Positions 1-10,028 of a stretch of DNA of 20,592 bases are shown here, piece by piece. Each line of letters opens with the position of its first letter. Position 1 is the stretch's first letter. Below the pieces are notes generated by a model. It was not told the DNA's origin and made no database searches. It saw only the letters and a list, made by a program, of their open reading frames with translations. Both the position numbers and the translations under genes were made by a program. The stretch spans positions 1-20,592 of the forward strand of contig CAYLNH010000119.1 of the NCBI GenBank assembly GCA_964384625.1. The letters run 5' to 3'. This stretch comes from CAYLNH01 sp964384625 (GTDB taxonomy: Bacteria > Verrucomicrobiota > Lentisphaeria > JABSQK01).

Positions 1-1742
1 ACGGCCATAAAGGCTTGCCAATCAACATGCCAACTGAATATTGTGGCCATAGTTTTATCTTGCGGCTTGCTGTAGCCGAGACGCTCGTTCTGCTCCCGCC
101 GGCGGCGGGCCAGACGTTCGGCCGCGTCCTGTTTCGAGCGTTCCCACATCTCCTTTTCCGTGAAAAGATCGACCCGCCTGGCGGCAGAGCGTTTCGCGGA
201 GCTGGACCAGAACGCAATGAAATCACGCTGAAGCGCGTCCGGATTGCAGCCCTCAAAGGCGGCGGCATTGGCTTTCTTCCAGTCCTTCTCGGTCTTCAGT
301 TTGGCCAGCAGACGATCGCAGACGAGGTGGTATTGCCTTCCCTTCGCGGCGTAGGCCGGGCCGGCCTTGCGCAGGAAATACACCAGCGCCCAGGCCTGGG
401 CATAGTTCGACCCGGGGTCGCCGGCGTAGAACTGGCGGTAGTCCAGTTGCACCAACTGCCGGATGCCGATCTTGTCGTCCTCAATCAGGTCCTCAACGAC
501 CTTGGCATAGCGTGGATGCTCTTCGACTTCTATGATCTTCTTGAACCGATTGGTCTTCACCGATTCAAACAGCACGGCATGTCCCTCGTTGAACCAGACC
601 GGCACGTGCACACCGGGCAGCGCGTAGTACAGGAACTGGTGAAAGGCCTCATGGAAAGTCGTGCTCAACGTTTCCTCCAGCCCCATCCGACGGTAGCGCC
701 CACGCCAGTTGTACGGCGATACAACCAGTTCCTTGCGGCCGGGCATCCAGACCCCTCCAGTCCAGTTGCAGTTCGGCGGGACGTAGGCCAGGTACTCCTG
801 CCGCGTGTTGAAAACGGTTACGACGCTGACGTCCTCAATCTCGCGTACGGGCGGAATGAACACCTCATACGACCGCCGCATGATCTCGATGTCCTCCTGG
901 ATCTTCTTGACCAGCGACTTGTTGCGCGCGGTCATGTTGGATTTGATGATGTAGTTGTCGGTCTCGACGTACCACCAGTCTTCCAGATTGCCGATGCTCC
1001 GGATCACCCTGGCTCGCGTCTTCTCATACTTCGCGCTGCGCTTGGCCCTGGTAGTTCCCCGGTGCTCCTGGAACTTGTGCGACGGGCCGTCCGCCGCCTT
1101 GCCCTCGAAGAACGACATTGACTTCAACGCCCGGGCAACGGCCCGGTCAACCGTCGATTGCTTGTACCCCGGGACGAACTGGAATGAGACGAACACAAAC
1201 CGGGCATCCTCGACCTTCAAGGCAAAGGCCTGCTGCTGCGTCGCCGGCGTCTCGAACAGAAAACGCCTGTAAGGATGCTTCAGATAGAGGCCGGAAACCT
1301 TTTTGCTGGTCTCCTTGATCCGGCCGTGCTTCGTCTGTGCCCACGCCTTGAGCGAGGCGTCTTCCCATTTCACCGGGAACTGCTCGACGACACGGTGAAA
1401 ATCTGCCGCCGCCACACCGCGGTTGCCCCGCGACGGGATTGCCAGCTGCCACTTCATGGCGCAAACGGCAATGTGCGCGTGCGGCCCCGTGAAATGGGCG
1501 ATGTGCTGATCCCGCACCCAGAGATCGCCCGGACGGAAATACTCCCTGCCGTCTTTGCCCGTACCGGAACGCGGCGTCGGCGCCGGAATGCTCTTGAGCC
1601 CGCGAAACGGCTTCAACCGAATCCCCGCAGCCGACAGCTCGACCGTCTTCCCGGGGCGTAAGCTCGGCAGTCCGGCCCGCCGCCCGTAACACCGCAACCC
1701 AGCGAGCAGAAAAAGGCTGCTCAACCAGAGTCTTGCGACCAT
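1..1742 (-). CDS. Secreted putative zinc metallopeptidase (DUF1570-like, HExxH), C-terminus cut by window edge
   Basis: The minus strand is open from an ATG at 1742 to the left edge, 580 codons with no stop, so the gene is partial. The N-terminus (MVARLWLSSLFLLAGL) reads as a short signal peptide, so the product is probably exported. HEAFH lies at residues 364-368, followed by WFNEGHA with Glu386 about 18 residues later. This is the zinc-ligand layout of gluzincin peptidases (HExxH, then a downstream Glu in a W-x-x-E-G-x-A context), as in DUF1570-type proteins common in Planctomycetes. The visible tail is rich in Arg, Lys and Glu. An SD-like AGGGGGA lies 6 nt before the ATG. The gene is the last seen in the miaB-mutT strand group, 100 nt after mutT. 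Its substrate cannot be told from sequence. The ORF and the motif are directly visible; family membership is inferred from the motif. Confidence 0.78.
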   Translation of the reverse strand, partial: MVARLWLSSLFLLAGLRCYGRRAGLPSLRPGKTVELSAAGIRLKPFRGLKSIPAPTPRSGTGKDGREYFRPGDLWVRDQHIAHFTGPHAHIAVCAMKWQLAIPSRGNRGVAAADFHRVVEQFPVKWEDASLKAWAQTKHGRIKETSKKVSGLYLKHPYRRFLFETPATQQQAFALKVEDARFVFVSFQFVPGYKQSTVDRAVARALKSMSFFEGKAADGPSHKFQEHRGTTRAKRSAKYEKTRARVIRSIGNLEDWWYVETDNYIIKSNMTARNKSLVKKIQEDIEIMRRSYEVFIPPVREIEDVSVVTVFNTRQEYLAYVPPNCNWTGGVWMPGRKELVVSPYNWRGRYRRMGLEETLSTTFHEAFHQFLYYALPGVHVPVWFNEGHAVLFESVKTNRFKKIIEVEEHPRYAKVVEDLIEDDKIGIRQLVQLDYRQFYAGDPGSNYAQAWALVYFLRKAGPAYAAKGRQYHLVCDRLLAKLKTEKDWKKANAAAFEGCNPDALQRDFIAFWSSSAKRSAARRVDLFTEKEMWERSKQDAAERLARRRREQNERLGYSKPQDKTMATIFSWHVDWQAFMA

Positions 1743-1759
1743 ATCAGGTCCCCCTGCAT

Positions 1760-1811
1760 TGGTTCTAATCCCGCAAATTCACTAAGTGACTGCTTCTTCT
1801 GTTTAGAACCA
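1760..1811. promoter_or_regulatory. Nested inverted repeats between mutT and the peptidase gene
   Basis: TGGTTCTAA at 1760-1768 is repeated as a perfect inverted copy TTAGAACCA at 1803-1811. Between them, at 1779-1789, sits a second small palindrome, TCACTAAGTGA. The element fills the gap upstream of the peptidase start. The arms are not GC-rich and no T-run follows, so an intrinsic terminator is unlikely. An operator or an mRNA structure is possible. No regulator is identifiable. Confidence 0.35.
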
Positions 1812-1842
1812 TAGGCAATTCCGGCCGGCGTTGCAAGGGGAT

Positions 1843-2235
1843 TCAGGCGTTTGACGCAAGTTTTTCGGCCAACGGGAGATCGGCAGGCAGGAGATCATAG
1901 GCCGGCAGTTCAGCGGGCGGCAGCCAGACGAACTTGTCATGATCCCTGGGCTGCAGTTCGTCGCCGTCCCAATAGACGTGGTAGGCAAGCAACCGGATCG
2001 TGCCGTGGCGGTAGTCGTAGACGCTCTCGGCGAAGGCCGCACCGACCTCGACGTCGATACCGAATTCCTCATGCAGTTCGCGGGCGAGACAGGCTTCCGG
2101 GGTTTCGCCGGCATCCACCTTGCCGCCGGGGAACTCCCACTTCCCCGCGTGCCGCCCCTGCTTGCGGCGGGCAATCAGGATCTTCCCGTTCCGCTGGAGG
2201 ATTGCCGCCGTCACATCCTGGACGCCGCCGCCCAC
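1843..2235 (-). CDS. MutT-type Nudix hydrolase
   Basis: The 130-residue product carries a complete Nudix box (G-x5-E-x7-REL-x-EE-x-G-I) starting at GGKVDAGETPEACLARELHE around residues 37-56. Metal-binding glutamates are present in the REL-x-EE part. The length and the compact single domain match the MutT/NudG group, which hydrolyses oxidised or modified nucleoside triphosphates such as 8-oxo-dGTP to the monophosphate and so sanitises the cytoplasmic nucleotide pool. The substrate cannot be fixed from sequence alone, so no symbol is given. The start is a GTG only 3 nt after the stop of the upstream helical-repeat gene. No separate ribosome binding site is visible, so translational coupling is likely. 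A GTG at codon 8 is a less likely alternative start. Confidence 0.9.
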   Translation of the reverse strand: MGGGVQDVTAAILQRNGKILIARRKQGRHAGKWEFPGGKVDAGETPEACLARELHEEFGIDVEVGAAFAESVYDYRHGTIRLLAYHVYWDGDELQPRDHDKFVWLPPAELPAYDLLPADLPLAEKLASNA

Positions 2236-2238
2236 CGG

Positions 2239-3096
2239 TTATCGCCGACGCCGCTTGCCGCCGCGCTGCCGGTACAGCGGGTTATTCTTCAATTGCCCTT
2301 TGCTGACCTTCACCTTACCCGTCTTCTGTTCTTCCAGGTGCAGGGTATACCATTCATCCCCGAGGAAGCTGTTGGAGAACTTGTTGGGCCGGTCATTGGC
2401 CAGCGCCTGCCAGTTTCGCTCCAGTTCTTCGCGATCAATCTTCTCTTTCGCGGCGGTCAGGACCTCCTGCGCGCGGTCGAAATTCTTCTTCTTAATCAGG
2501 ATCCAGGCGTAGGTCGAATAGACCAGCAACGCCTTGTCGCCTTTGAACTTGCGGACGCCTTTTTTGTAGACCTTCGCCAGTTCCTCGTCGCTGCCGTCGG
2601 TCTTGTACAGACGCGCCATCTTCATGCAGACGGTCAGCGGCTCCCAGAGCAGGGCTTTCGGCAGCAGCCGGTCGACTTCGTCGAACTCCTTAATCTGGTA
2701 GTTCAGCTGCATGCGGTAGGTAGCAACCTGTCGTTCCGACAGCAGGGCCCACTTGAACAGGGGGTCGGCCTGGTCCAGAATTTCCAGGGACTCCTTGATC
2801 GCCTTGGCCATCATCTTCTCGACTTTGCGCTGCAGCATTTTCGGCGAGCCGCCTTTGCCCGTCGACTGCGCCCGGCCGATCAGTTTGTTGGCCTCGAGTT
2901 TGGCGGCTTCCAGGGTACTTTGCACCTGGTTGAAGATCGCCTGAAGTTTTTTGGTAAAAAGGCGGTTGATCAGGACGGAGCCGCCGACGAAACCAAGCAC
3001 ACCAAAGAAGATGTTCCAGCCATATTGCGTCGTCGCCAGCCGCGACCCGAAGCCGGCGGCCAGACCGAGACAAAGAGAGATGATCAGCGAAATCAT
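2239..3096 (-). CDS. Membrane-anchored TPR-like helical repeat protein of unknown function
   Basis: The 285-residue protein starts with two hydrophobic segments (about residues 2-20 and 25-44) separated by a short loop. A long helical, charged region follows, with a coiled-coil-like stretch at about 45-75 and TPR-like helix pairs from about 90 to 230 (for example WEPLTVCMKMARLYKTDG). The extreme C-terminus is very basic (KRRRR). The likely topology is an N-terminal membrane hairpin with a cytoplasmic helical domain, but the sequence does not prove it. The ATG overlaps the miaB stop by 4 nt (ATGA) and has no clear Shine-Dalgarno sequence, which suggests translational coupling to miaB. I do not recognise a named family. 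TPR-type proteins usually mediate protein contacts, so a scaffolding role is a guess. Confidence 0.85.
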   Translation of the reverse strand: MISLIISLCLGLAAGFGSRLATTQYGWNIFFGVLGFVGGSVLINRLFTKKLQAIFNQVQSTLEAAKLEANKLIGRAQSTGKGGSPKMLQRKVEKMMAKAIKESLEILDQADPLFKWALLSERQVATYRMQLNYQIKEFDEVDRLLPKALLWEPLTVCMKMARLYKTDGSDEELAKVYKKGVRKFKGDKALLVYSTYAWILIKKKNFDRAQEVLTAAKEKIDREELERNWQALANDRPNKFSNSFLGDEWYTLHLEEQKTGKVKVSKGQLKNNPLYRQRGGKRRRR

Positions 3097-4496
3097 GAAG
3101 TTGTGTTTTCAGTTCTTTCCGTTATCAATTCAGACGCGGCATCGACAGCAGTCCCGACCAGTGAATACGGCCCGGCGATCTCGACGCGGACCCGGACCAG
3201 TTCACCGGCAAGCTCGCGGTCGTCCGCGAAGAAAACCAGACGGTTCTGCGGCGTTCGGCCGCGCCAGCGGCCTTTCTGCCGGCCCTCAACGAGGACTTCG
3301 ACGTCGCGGCCGAGCCACTGGTTGTTCTTCGTCTGCAGGATCTCCTGCTGCCGGGCGTCGATCACCCGGCGGCGGCGCTCCTTTTCGTCGTCAGTCACGT
3401 CATCTTCATAACGCCGCGCCGCCGGCGTGCCCGGACGTGTGGAATACCGCGCAATGTGGACCTTGTCAAACTGAATCTCCTCGATCACGCGGCAAGTGTC
3501 GTTGAACTGCGGCTCGGTTTCGCCGCAGAAGCCGACGATCAGATCGGTGTTGATCGCGGCATCCGGGATGCGCTCGCGGATTCGCCGGATCAGCCCGCGG
3601 TAAGCCGCCACGGTGTAGCCCCGCCGCATCCGTTCGAGCACGTCGTCGTTGCCGGCCTGGATCGGCACTTCAAAATGCGGACAGATTCGGGGCAATTCGG
3701 CCACCGTGTCAATCAGTTCATCGGTCATATAGGCCGGATGGCTCGTCAGAAAGCGAATCCGCTGGATATCGTCGATCCGGTGTACCTGACGCAGCAGCCC
3801 GGCAAGAGACCGGCCCTCCAGGTCATGGCCATACCGGTCAACAATCTGGCCCAAGAGCATCACTTCCCGAATCCCCTGCCCCGCCAGCGAGCGGATTTCC
3901 TCCAGGATCTCCCCTTGCGGGCGGCTGCGCTCGCGCCCCCGACGCGAAGGGATGATACAAAAGCTGCAGGCGTGCGAGCACCCCAGAACCACCGGCACAA
4001 ACGCCGTCACCTGCCGGCCGCGCTCCGCCATCGGCAGCAGCAGCTCGGCATTCTGGATGCGATCCCGGATCGAACGGTCGCCCGACTCCGCCGCAGCGCC
4101 GGGATCGATCAGCCCGTGCCCCGCCAGAAAATCCAGCAGCGGCCCCGGTTCCGACGGCGGCAGGAAGACGTCGACAAAGGGGAAGCGTTCCTGGAGTTGC
4201 GGATTATCCTTTACCCCGACCAGACAGCCCATGACACAAAGGATCTGCCCCGGCCGCCGGCGCTTCGGTGAACCCAGCGAGTTGAGCCGGCCGTAGACCT
4301 TGTCCTCCGCCTGCTGCCGGACGACGCACGTATTCAGCACCACCAGATCGGCCGCCTCGACTGCCGGCGCCGGGCTCAAGCCCACCGCTTCAAGCTGGGA
4401 GGCCAGCGCCCGGGAGTCCGCCTCATTCATCTGACAACCAATGGTCCAGATGAAATAGGTCTGCGGCGGTTTCAGTTGTCGCTTGGAATCTGCCAT
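3093..4496 (-). CDS. miaB: tRNA-2-methylthio-N6-dimethylallyladenosine synthase (MiaB-type radical SAM methylthiotransferase)
   Basis: MiaB adds a methylthio group to i6A37 of tRNAs that read UNN codons, using two iron-sulfur clusters and S-adenosylmethionine. The 467-residue product has the three N-terminal cluster cysteines (Cys21 in GCQMNEADS, Cys57 in NTCVVR, Cys91 in MGCL) and the radical-SAM motif CSHACSFC (Cys173, Cys177, Cys180), followed by the typical RGRERSRP segment. A C-terminal TRAM-like domain begins near residue 390. The CQMN-x-x-DS signature favours MiaB over RimO or MtaB. The usual GQN-V-N/D-x-YG motif reads GQIVDRYG here. A TTG 45 nt upstream (4541) lies inside the predicted promoter, so I chose the ATG at 4496. 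It heads a coupled run of genes and overlaps the next by 4 nt. Confidence 0.92.
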   Translation of the reverse strand: MADSKRQLKPPQTYFIWTIGCQMNEADSRALASQLEAVGLSPAPAVEAADLVVLNTCVVRQQAEDKVYGRLNSLGSPKRRRPGQILCVMGCLVGVKDNPQLQERFPFVDVFLPPSEPGPLLDFLAGHGLIDPGAAAESGDRSIRDRIQNAELLLPMAERGRQVTAFVPVVLGCSHACSFCIIPSRRGRERSRPQGEILEEIRSLAGQGIREVMLLGQIVDRYGHDLEGRSLAGLLRQVHRIDDIQRIRFLTSHPAYMTDELIDTVAELPRICPHFEVPIQAGNDDVLERMRRGYTVAAYRGLIRRIRERIPDAAINTDLIVGFCGETEPQFNDTCRVIEEIQFDKVHIARYSTRPGTPAARRYEDDVTDDEKERRRRVIDARQQEILQTKNNQWLGRDVEVLVEGRQKGRWRGRTPQNRLVFFADDRELAGELVRVRVEIAGPYSLVGTAVDAASELITERTENTTS

Positions 4497-4529
4497 AATT
4501 CGAGCCGGCCCCGACCCCGGCAAGCCCGT

Positions 4530-4557
4530 ACGATAGGCCAAGAGTCGAGCCTGTCAA
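4530..4557 (-). promoter_or_regulatory. Sigma-70-type promoter for the miaB operon
   Basis: On the minus strand a consensus -35 box TTGACA (4557-4552) is followed by a 16-nt spacer and TATCGT (4535-4530, four of six matches). Transcription would start near 4523, about 28 nt before the miaB ATG at 4496. This rules against the longer reading frame that begins with TTG at 4541. The assignment rests on sequence match only. Confidence 0.5.
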
Positions 4558-4576
4558 CGGATTGGGCCTCTACCCT

Positions 4577-4604
4577 TTGCGAAAGACGGATTTCGAACTA
4601 GATT
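4577..4604 (+). promoter_or_regulatory. Weak candidate promoter for the small membrane protein gene
   Basis: TTGCGA (4577-4582), a 16-nt spacer and TAGATT (4599-4604) match sigma-70 boxes at four of six positions each. The predicted start near 4611 leaves a leader of about 46 nt before the ATG at 4657. An overlapping TACAAT at 4604-4609 is a better -10 box but has no -35 box at normal spacing. Confidence 0.3.
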
Positions 4605-4656
4605 ACAATAGCAGTTGGCCGGAGCCGGGCGGCCGCTTGCCAAGAGGAATGTTCAG

Positions 4657-5112
4657 ATGGCTTTTTCTCTCGAACAGGAAATCTTCGCGGGCATTTGCGT
4701 GTTCTTCGCGCTGTGCATCTTCACCGTGTGCGGCATGGAAATCCGCAGCTACGTGCGCAAGAAAACCATCATCTCCGGCAAACAGCTCACAGTCCGGCTG
4801 ATCGGCGGCGTGCTGATGACGATCCTGCTGATCAAACTGCTCTACGGCATCTACTGGGTCGAATATCCGCGCCGGGTCGATGTCGACTATTTCCTGCGCT
4901 ATTGGGCCGGCTGCGTCGCCCTGGCCTATTTCTGTCTGATGATCGCAACGGTCGATCTCTGGTTTACCATGCGCTTGCGGCGCGCCAGTAAGAAGACCCA
5001 TCAGCGCATCGCCGAGAAACTCCAGGCGATCGCCAACTGCTACGAAAAACCGACCGCACCCGACCGCGACACCAAACCACTCGCCGAGCCCTCGCCGGAG
5101 GGGAACGGGTAG
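4657..5112 (+). CDS. Small three-helix membrane protein of unknown function
   Basis: The 151-residue product has three hydrophobic helices, at about residues 8-27, 44-63 and 78-99. A short basic loop (RSYVRKK) separates the first two, and a charged C-terminal tail from about residue 103 is rich in Lys, Arg, Pro and Glu. The start is the ATG at 4657 because AGAGGA lies 8 nt upstream (4643-4648); an in-frame TTG at 4615 has no such site and would place a basic Gly-rich stretch before the first helix. The gene is transcribed divergently from miaB and converges on the end of groEL. I recognise no family. It is a single-gene unit and its context gives no strong clue to function. Confidence 0.75.
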   Translation: MAFSLEQEIFAGICVFFALCIFTVCGMEIRSYVRKKTIISGKQLTVRLIGGVLMTILLIKLLYGIYWVEYPRRVDVDYFLRYWAGCVALAYFCLMIATVDLWFTMRLRRASKKTHQRIAEKLQAIANCYEKPTAPDRDTKPLAEPSPEGNG

Positions 5113-5130
5113 TTCAGGGAGGCCGGGGTT

Positions 5131-5156
5131 CAGCGGTTCAGGGGGGCAGCGGTTCA
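5131..5156 (+). repeat. Short direct repeat after the small membrane protein gene
   Basis: CAGCGGTTCA occurs at 5131-5140 and again at 5147-5156, a 16-nt period. A related GTTCAGGG lies just upstream at 5112-5119. It lies in the 3' flank between convergent genes. It could be a relic of slippage and has no known role. Confidence 0.4.
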
Positions 5157-5226
5157 ACGCTTCGCTTTTCTCAGGGCTCGGAGTAGATCAGTCGGAGCGC
5201 TTGCGCTTCGGCAATCCCTCCTGACC

Positions 5227-5260
5227 AATAAAGAAAGGCGCCCCGCCGAAGCGGGGCGCC
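5227..5260 (-). terminator. Intrinsic terminator of the dnaK-groES-groEL operon
   Basis: A perfect 10-bp GC stem (GGCGCCCCGC at 5237-5246 and its complement at 5251-5260) closes a CGAA tetraloop. On the minus strand it is followed directly by TTTCTTTATT (5236-5227). It lies about 30 nt after the groEL stop. It may also stop transcripts from the convergent plus-strand gene, although no T-run follows the stem on that strand. Confidence 0.92.
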
Positions 5261-5290
5261 GTGACTCTTATCAGTCGGATGGGAGCGCGA

Positions 5291-6931
<1,641 letters not shown>

Positions 6932-6996
6932 ACAGCAGTTAACTCCTATGTTAGGTATTTGTAGTGGTTGAAAGGGTTTGTGCGGCCGGCGGGCAT

Positions 6997-7293
6997 CTAC
7001 TTGATTACCGCCAGAATGTCGCTTTGCTTGACGATCTTGTATTCTTTGTCGCCGTGTTTGATCTCGGTCCCGCCGTACTTACTGGTAAGCACGCGGTCGC
7101 CGACCTTGACCTGGAAGACAATTTCATCGCCGTTCTTGTCTTTGCCGCCGGTACCGAGCGCGACGATTTCGGCTTCCTGCGGCTTCTCCTTGGCACTGTC
7201 AGGGATGACGATGCCGCCCTTCACCTCTTCGGACTCCTCCACGGCCTCGATCAGGACGTTCTCGCCCAGAGGTTGGATGTTGATTTTAGCCAT
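6997..7293 (-). CDS. groES: Co-chaperonin GroES (Hsp10)
   Basis: GroES forms the seven-subunit lid of the GroEL chamber. The 98-residue product has the normal family length. It starts with IQPLGENVLIEAVE, carries the mobile loop that docks on GroEL at about residues 17-35 (SEEVKGGIVIPDSAKEKPQ), and ends with the conserved KYGGTEI and DILAVI strands. GAGG sits about 10 nt before the ATG at 7293 (AGAGGAGTC), a clear ribosome binding site. It lies between dnaK (91 nt upstream) and groEL (65 nt downstream) on the same strand. A GC-rich hairpin just before it may tune its expression relative to dnaK. Confidence 0.97.
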   Translation of the reverse strand: MAKINIQPLGENVLIEAVEESEEVKGGIVIPDSAKEKPQEAEIVALGTGGKDKNGDEIVFQVKVGDRVLTSKYGGTEIKHGDKEYKIVKQSDILAVIK

Positions 7294-7349
7294 ACGTGAT
7301 GACTCCTCTACTGGTTATGGGTTTATTGGGGGTTGACAGCAATAGGGCT

Positions 7350-7376
7350 GGCGCCGGCCCCAGGGGGACCGGCGCC
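7350..7376 (-). promoter_or_regulatory. GC-rich hairpin between dnaK and groES
   Basis: GGCGCCGG at 7350-7357 and its perfect complement CCGGCGCC at 7369-7376 enclose an 11-nt loop. The stem starts 9 nt after the dnaK stop. On the minus strand no T-run follows, so a full intrinsic terminator is unlikely. It more probably protects the dnaK mRNA 3' end or attenuates read-through into groES-groEL. Confidence 0.5.
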
Positions 7377-7384
7377 GAAACGTG

Positions 7385-9337
<1,953 letters not shown>

Positions 9338-9364
9338 GATTCACCTGTTTGATTCGAGTTTCCA

Positions 9365-9395
9365 CAATACTTCGCAATTCATTTAGCAGGTCAAA
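9365..9395 (-). promoter_or_regulatory. Very tentative dnaK promoter
   Basis: On the minus strand TTGACC (9395-9390) and TATTGT (9370-9365) resemble sigma-70 boxes but are 19 nt apart. No CIRCE element and no good sigma-32 consensus is visible upstream of dnaK or groES, so the heat-shock control of this operon is not readable from the sequence. Confidence 0.2.
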
Positions 9396-9893
9396 GGCCA
9401 ATGTCCAAGCCACACACTTAAGCCGCCAGAAATGAAATTGTTACATCCCGAGATCGGCCGGCGCACCGGCGGCCGCGCACCGCCCTGGCGCACCCACTGG
9501 CACACTTCCGTGTCCCACTGCGTCACCCTGACACGCCCGTGCCGGCAGCCAAAAACGCCGCGTCCCAACCCAAGAATCTCATCCTGCCGGCTGACTTTGC
9601 GGCGTCACACCGTCACAACCGCGGATTTCGACCTATTTAAAGGGTAACACGGGTTTTTGGGCGCCGGCGCGCGCCGCAGTTTCTGCTATATGCAGATGTC
9701 TTTTCTTGGAACCTGAGTAAACCATTGGTGTCCCAATAGGGGAATGCACGGCGCCGGCATGCCGGAACCGGGAATTAGCACGAGGAACATGACAAGACGC
9801 AGAAAACAGCTCCAACGGACAATCTGCTGTCGATGGCAAAAACCGCCGGATGCTTTTTGCCGTCACCGTGGAACCGCCCGCCGGGAGCTGGTG

Positions 9894-9907
9894 TCTGAAC
9901 GTTCAGA
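9894..9907. promoter_or_regulatory. 14-bp perfect palindrome upstream of the large operon
   Basis: TCTGAACGTTCAGA is self-complementary over 14 bp. It lies about 65 nt upstream of the -35 box at 9970. Its size and position suit a dimeric regulator, but the regulator is unknown. The spacing does not match the Gram-positive LexA box GAAC-N4-GTTC, because the two halves touch here. Confidence 0.4.
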
Positions 9908-9922
9908 AAAGCCTCGAAGCCC

Positions 9923-9956
9923 GGATTTTCAGGCCCACGGTTTTTGGGGAAAATCC
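9923..9956. promoter_or_regulatory. Inverted repeat immediately upstream of the large-operon promoter
   Basis: GGATTTTC at 9923-9930 is matched by GAAAATCC at 9949-9956, with an inner CCC/GGG pair of arms. The right arm ends 13 nt before the -35 box at 9970, which is a typical place for an activator or repressor site. It could instead form a transcribed stem from an upstream start. Confidence 0.35.
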
Positions 9957-9969
9957 CGCGCCGGCAAAG

Positions 9970-9997
9970 TTGCACTCAAGCCGAAAAGCGCTATATT
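9970..9997 (+). promoter_or_regulatory. Candidate promoter of the envelope operon
   Basis: TTGCAC (9970-9975), a 16-nt spacer and TATATT (9992-9997, five of six matches) give a sigma-70-like promoter. The predicted start near 10004 leaves a leader of only about 25 nt before the ATG at 10029. The local ribosome binding site is poor: GAAGG ends 1 nt before the ATG. Confidence 0.45.
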
Positions 9998-10028
9998 CAT
10001 ATGAACGATCATAACGGACCCCGAAGGC

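Larger units (their letters stand above)
9338..10028. other. 691-nt divergent intergenic region without a convincing gene
   Basis: This region separates dnaK (minus) from the large secreted-protein operon (plus). Its short reading frames lack usable ribosome binding sites and recognisable proteins. It holds CGTCAC four times in the same orientation (9522, 9604, 9612 and 9861, the middle two as a tandem repeat), GC-rich palindromes (9456-9476, and CCGGCATGCCGG at 9755-9766), a CTGC-TATAT-GCAG hairpin near 9684-9696, a 14-bp palindrome (9894-9907) and an inverted repeat (9923-9956). I see no tRNA and no recognisable non-coding RNA. An unrecognised small RNA cannot be excluded. Confidence 0.6.

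Noticed and set aside
15..1121. Plus-strand 368-codon reading frame
   Set aside because: It is antisense to the HExxH peptidase, whose motifs, signal peptide and ribosome binding site support the minus strand. The plus-strand translation shows no recognisable domain.
1147..1692. Minus-strand 181-codon reading frame
   Set aside because: It is a different frame inside the peptidase gene and has an Ala/Gly/Arg-rich, motif-free product.
4497..4541. Extended miaB start at TTG 4541
   Set aside because: The TTG lies inside the spacer of the predicted promoter, upstream of the predicted transcript start.
9432..9647. Small plus-strand gene of 71 codons in the intergenic region
   Set aside because: It has no Shine-Dalgarno sequence, an Arg/Thr/Pro-rich composition and no recognisable domain.
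9755..9766. 12-bp palindrome CCGGCATGCCGG as a terminator or operator
   Set aside because: GCCGGC-type palindromes are frequent in this GC-rich sequence, and there is no T-run or promoter next to it.
9776..9782. Half of a CIRCE heat-shock operator (TTAGCAC)
   Set aside because: The matching GAGTGCTAA half is absent, and the site is over 430 nt from dnaK.
9744..10004. Small plus-strand gene of 86 codons
   Set aside because: GGGGA abuts the ATG with no usable spacing, the product looks random, and the frame runs through the promoter and inverted repeats of the next gene.
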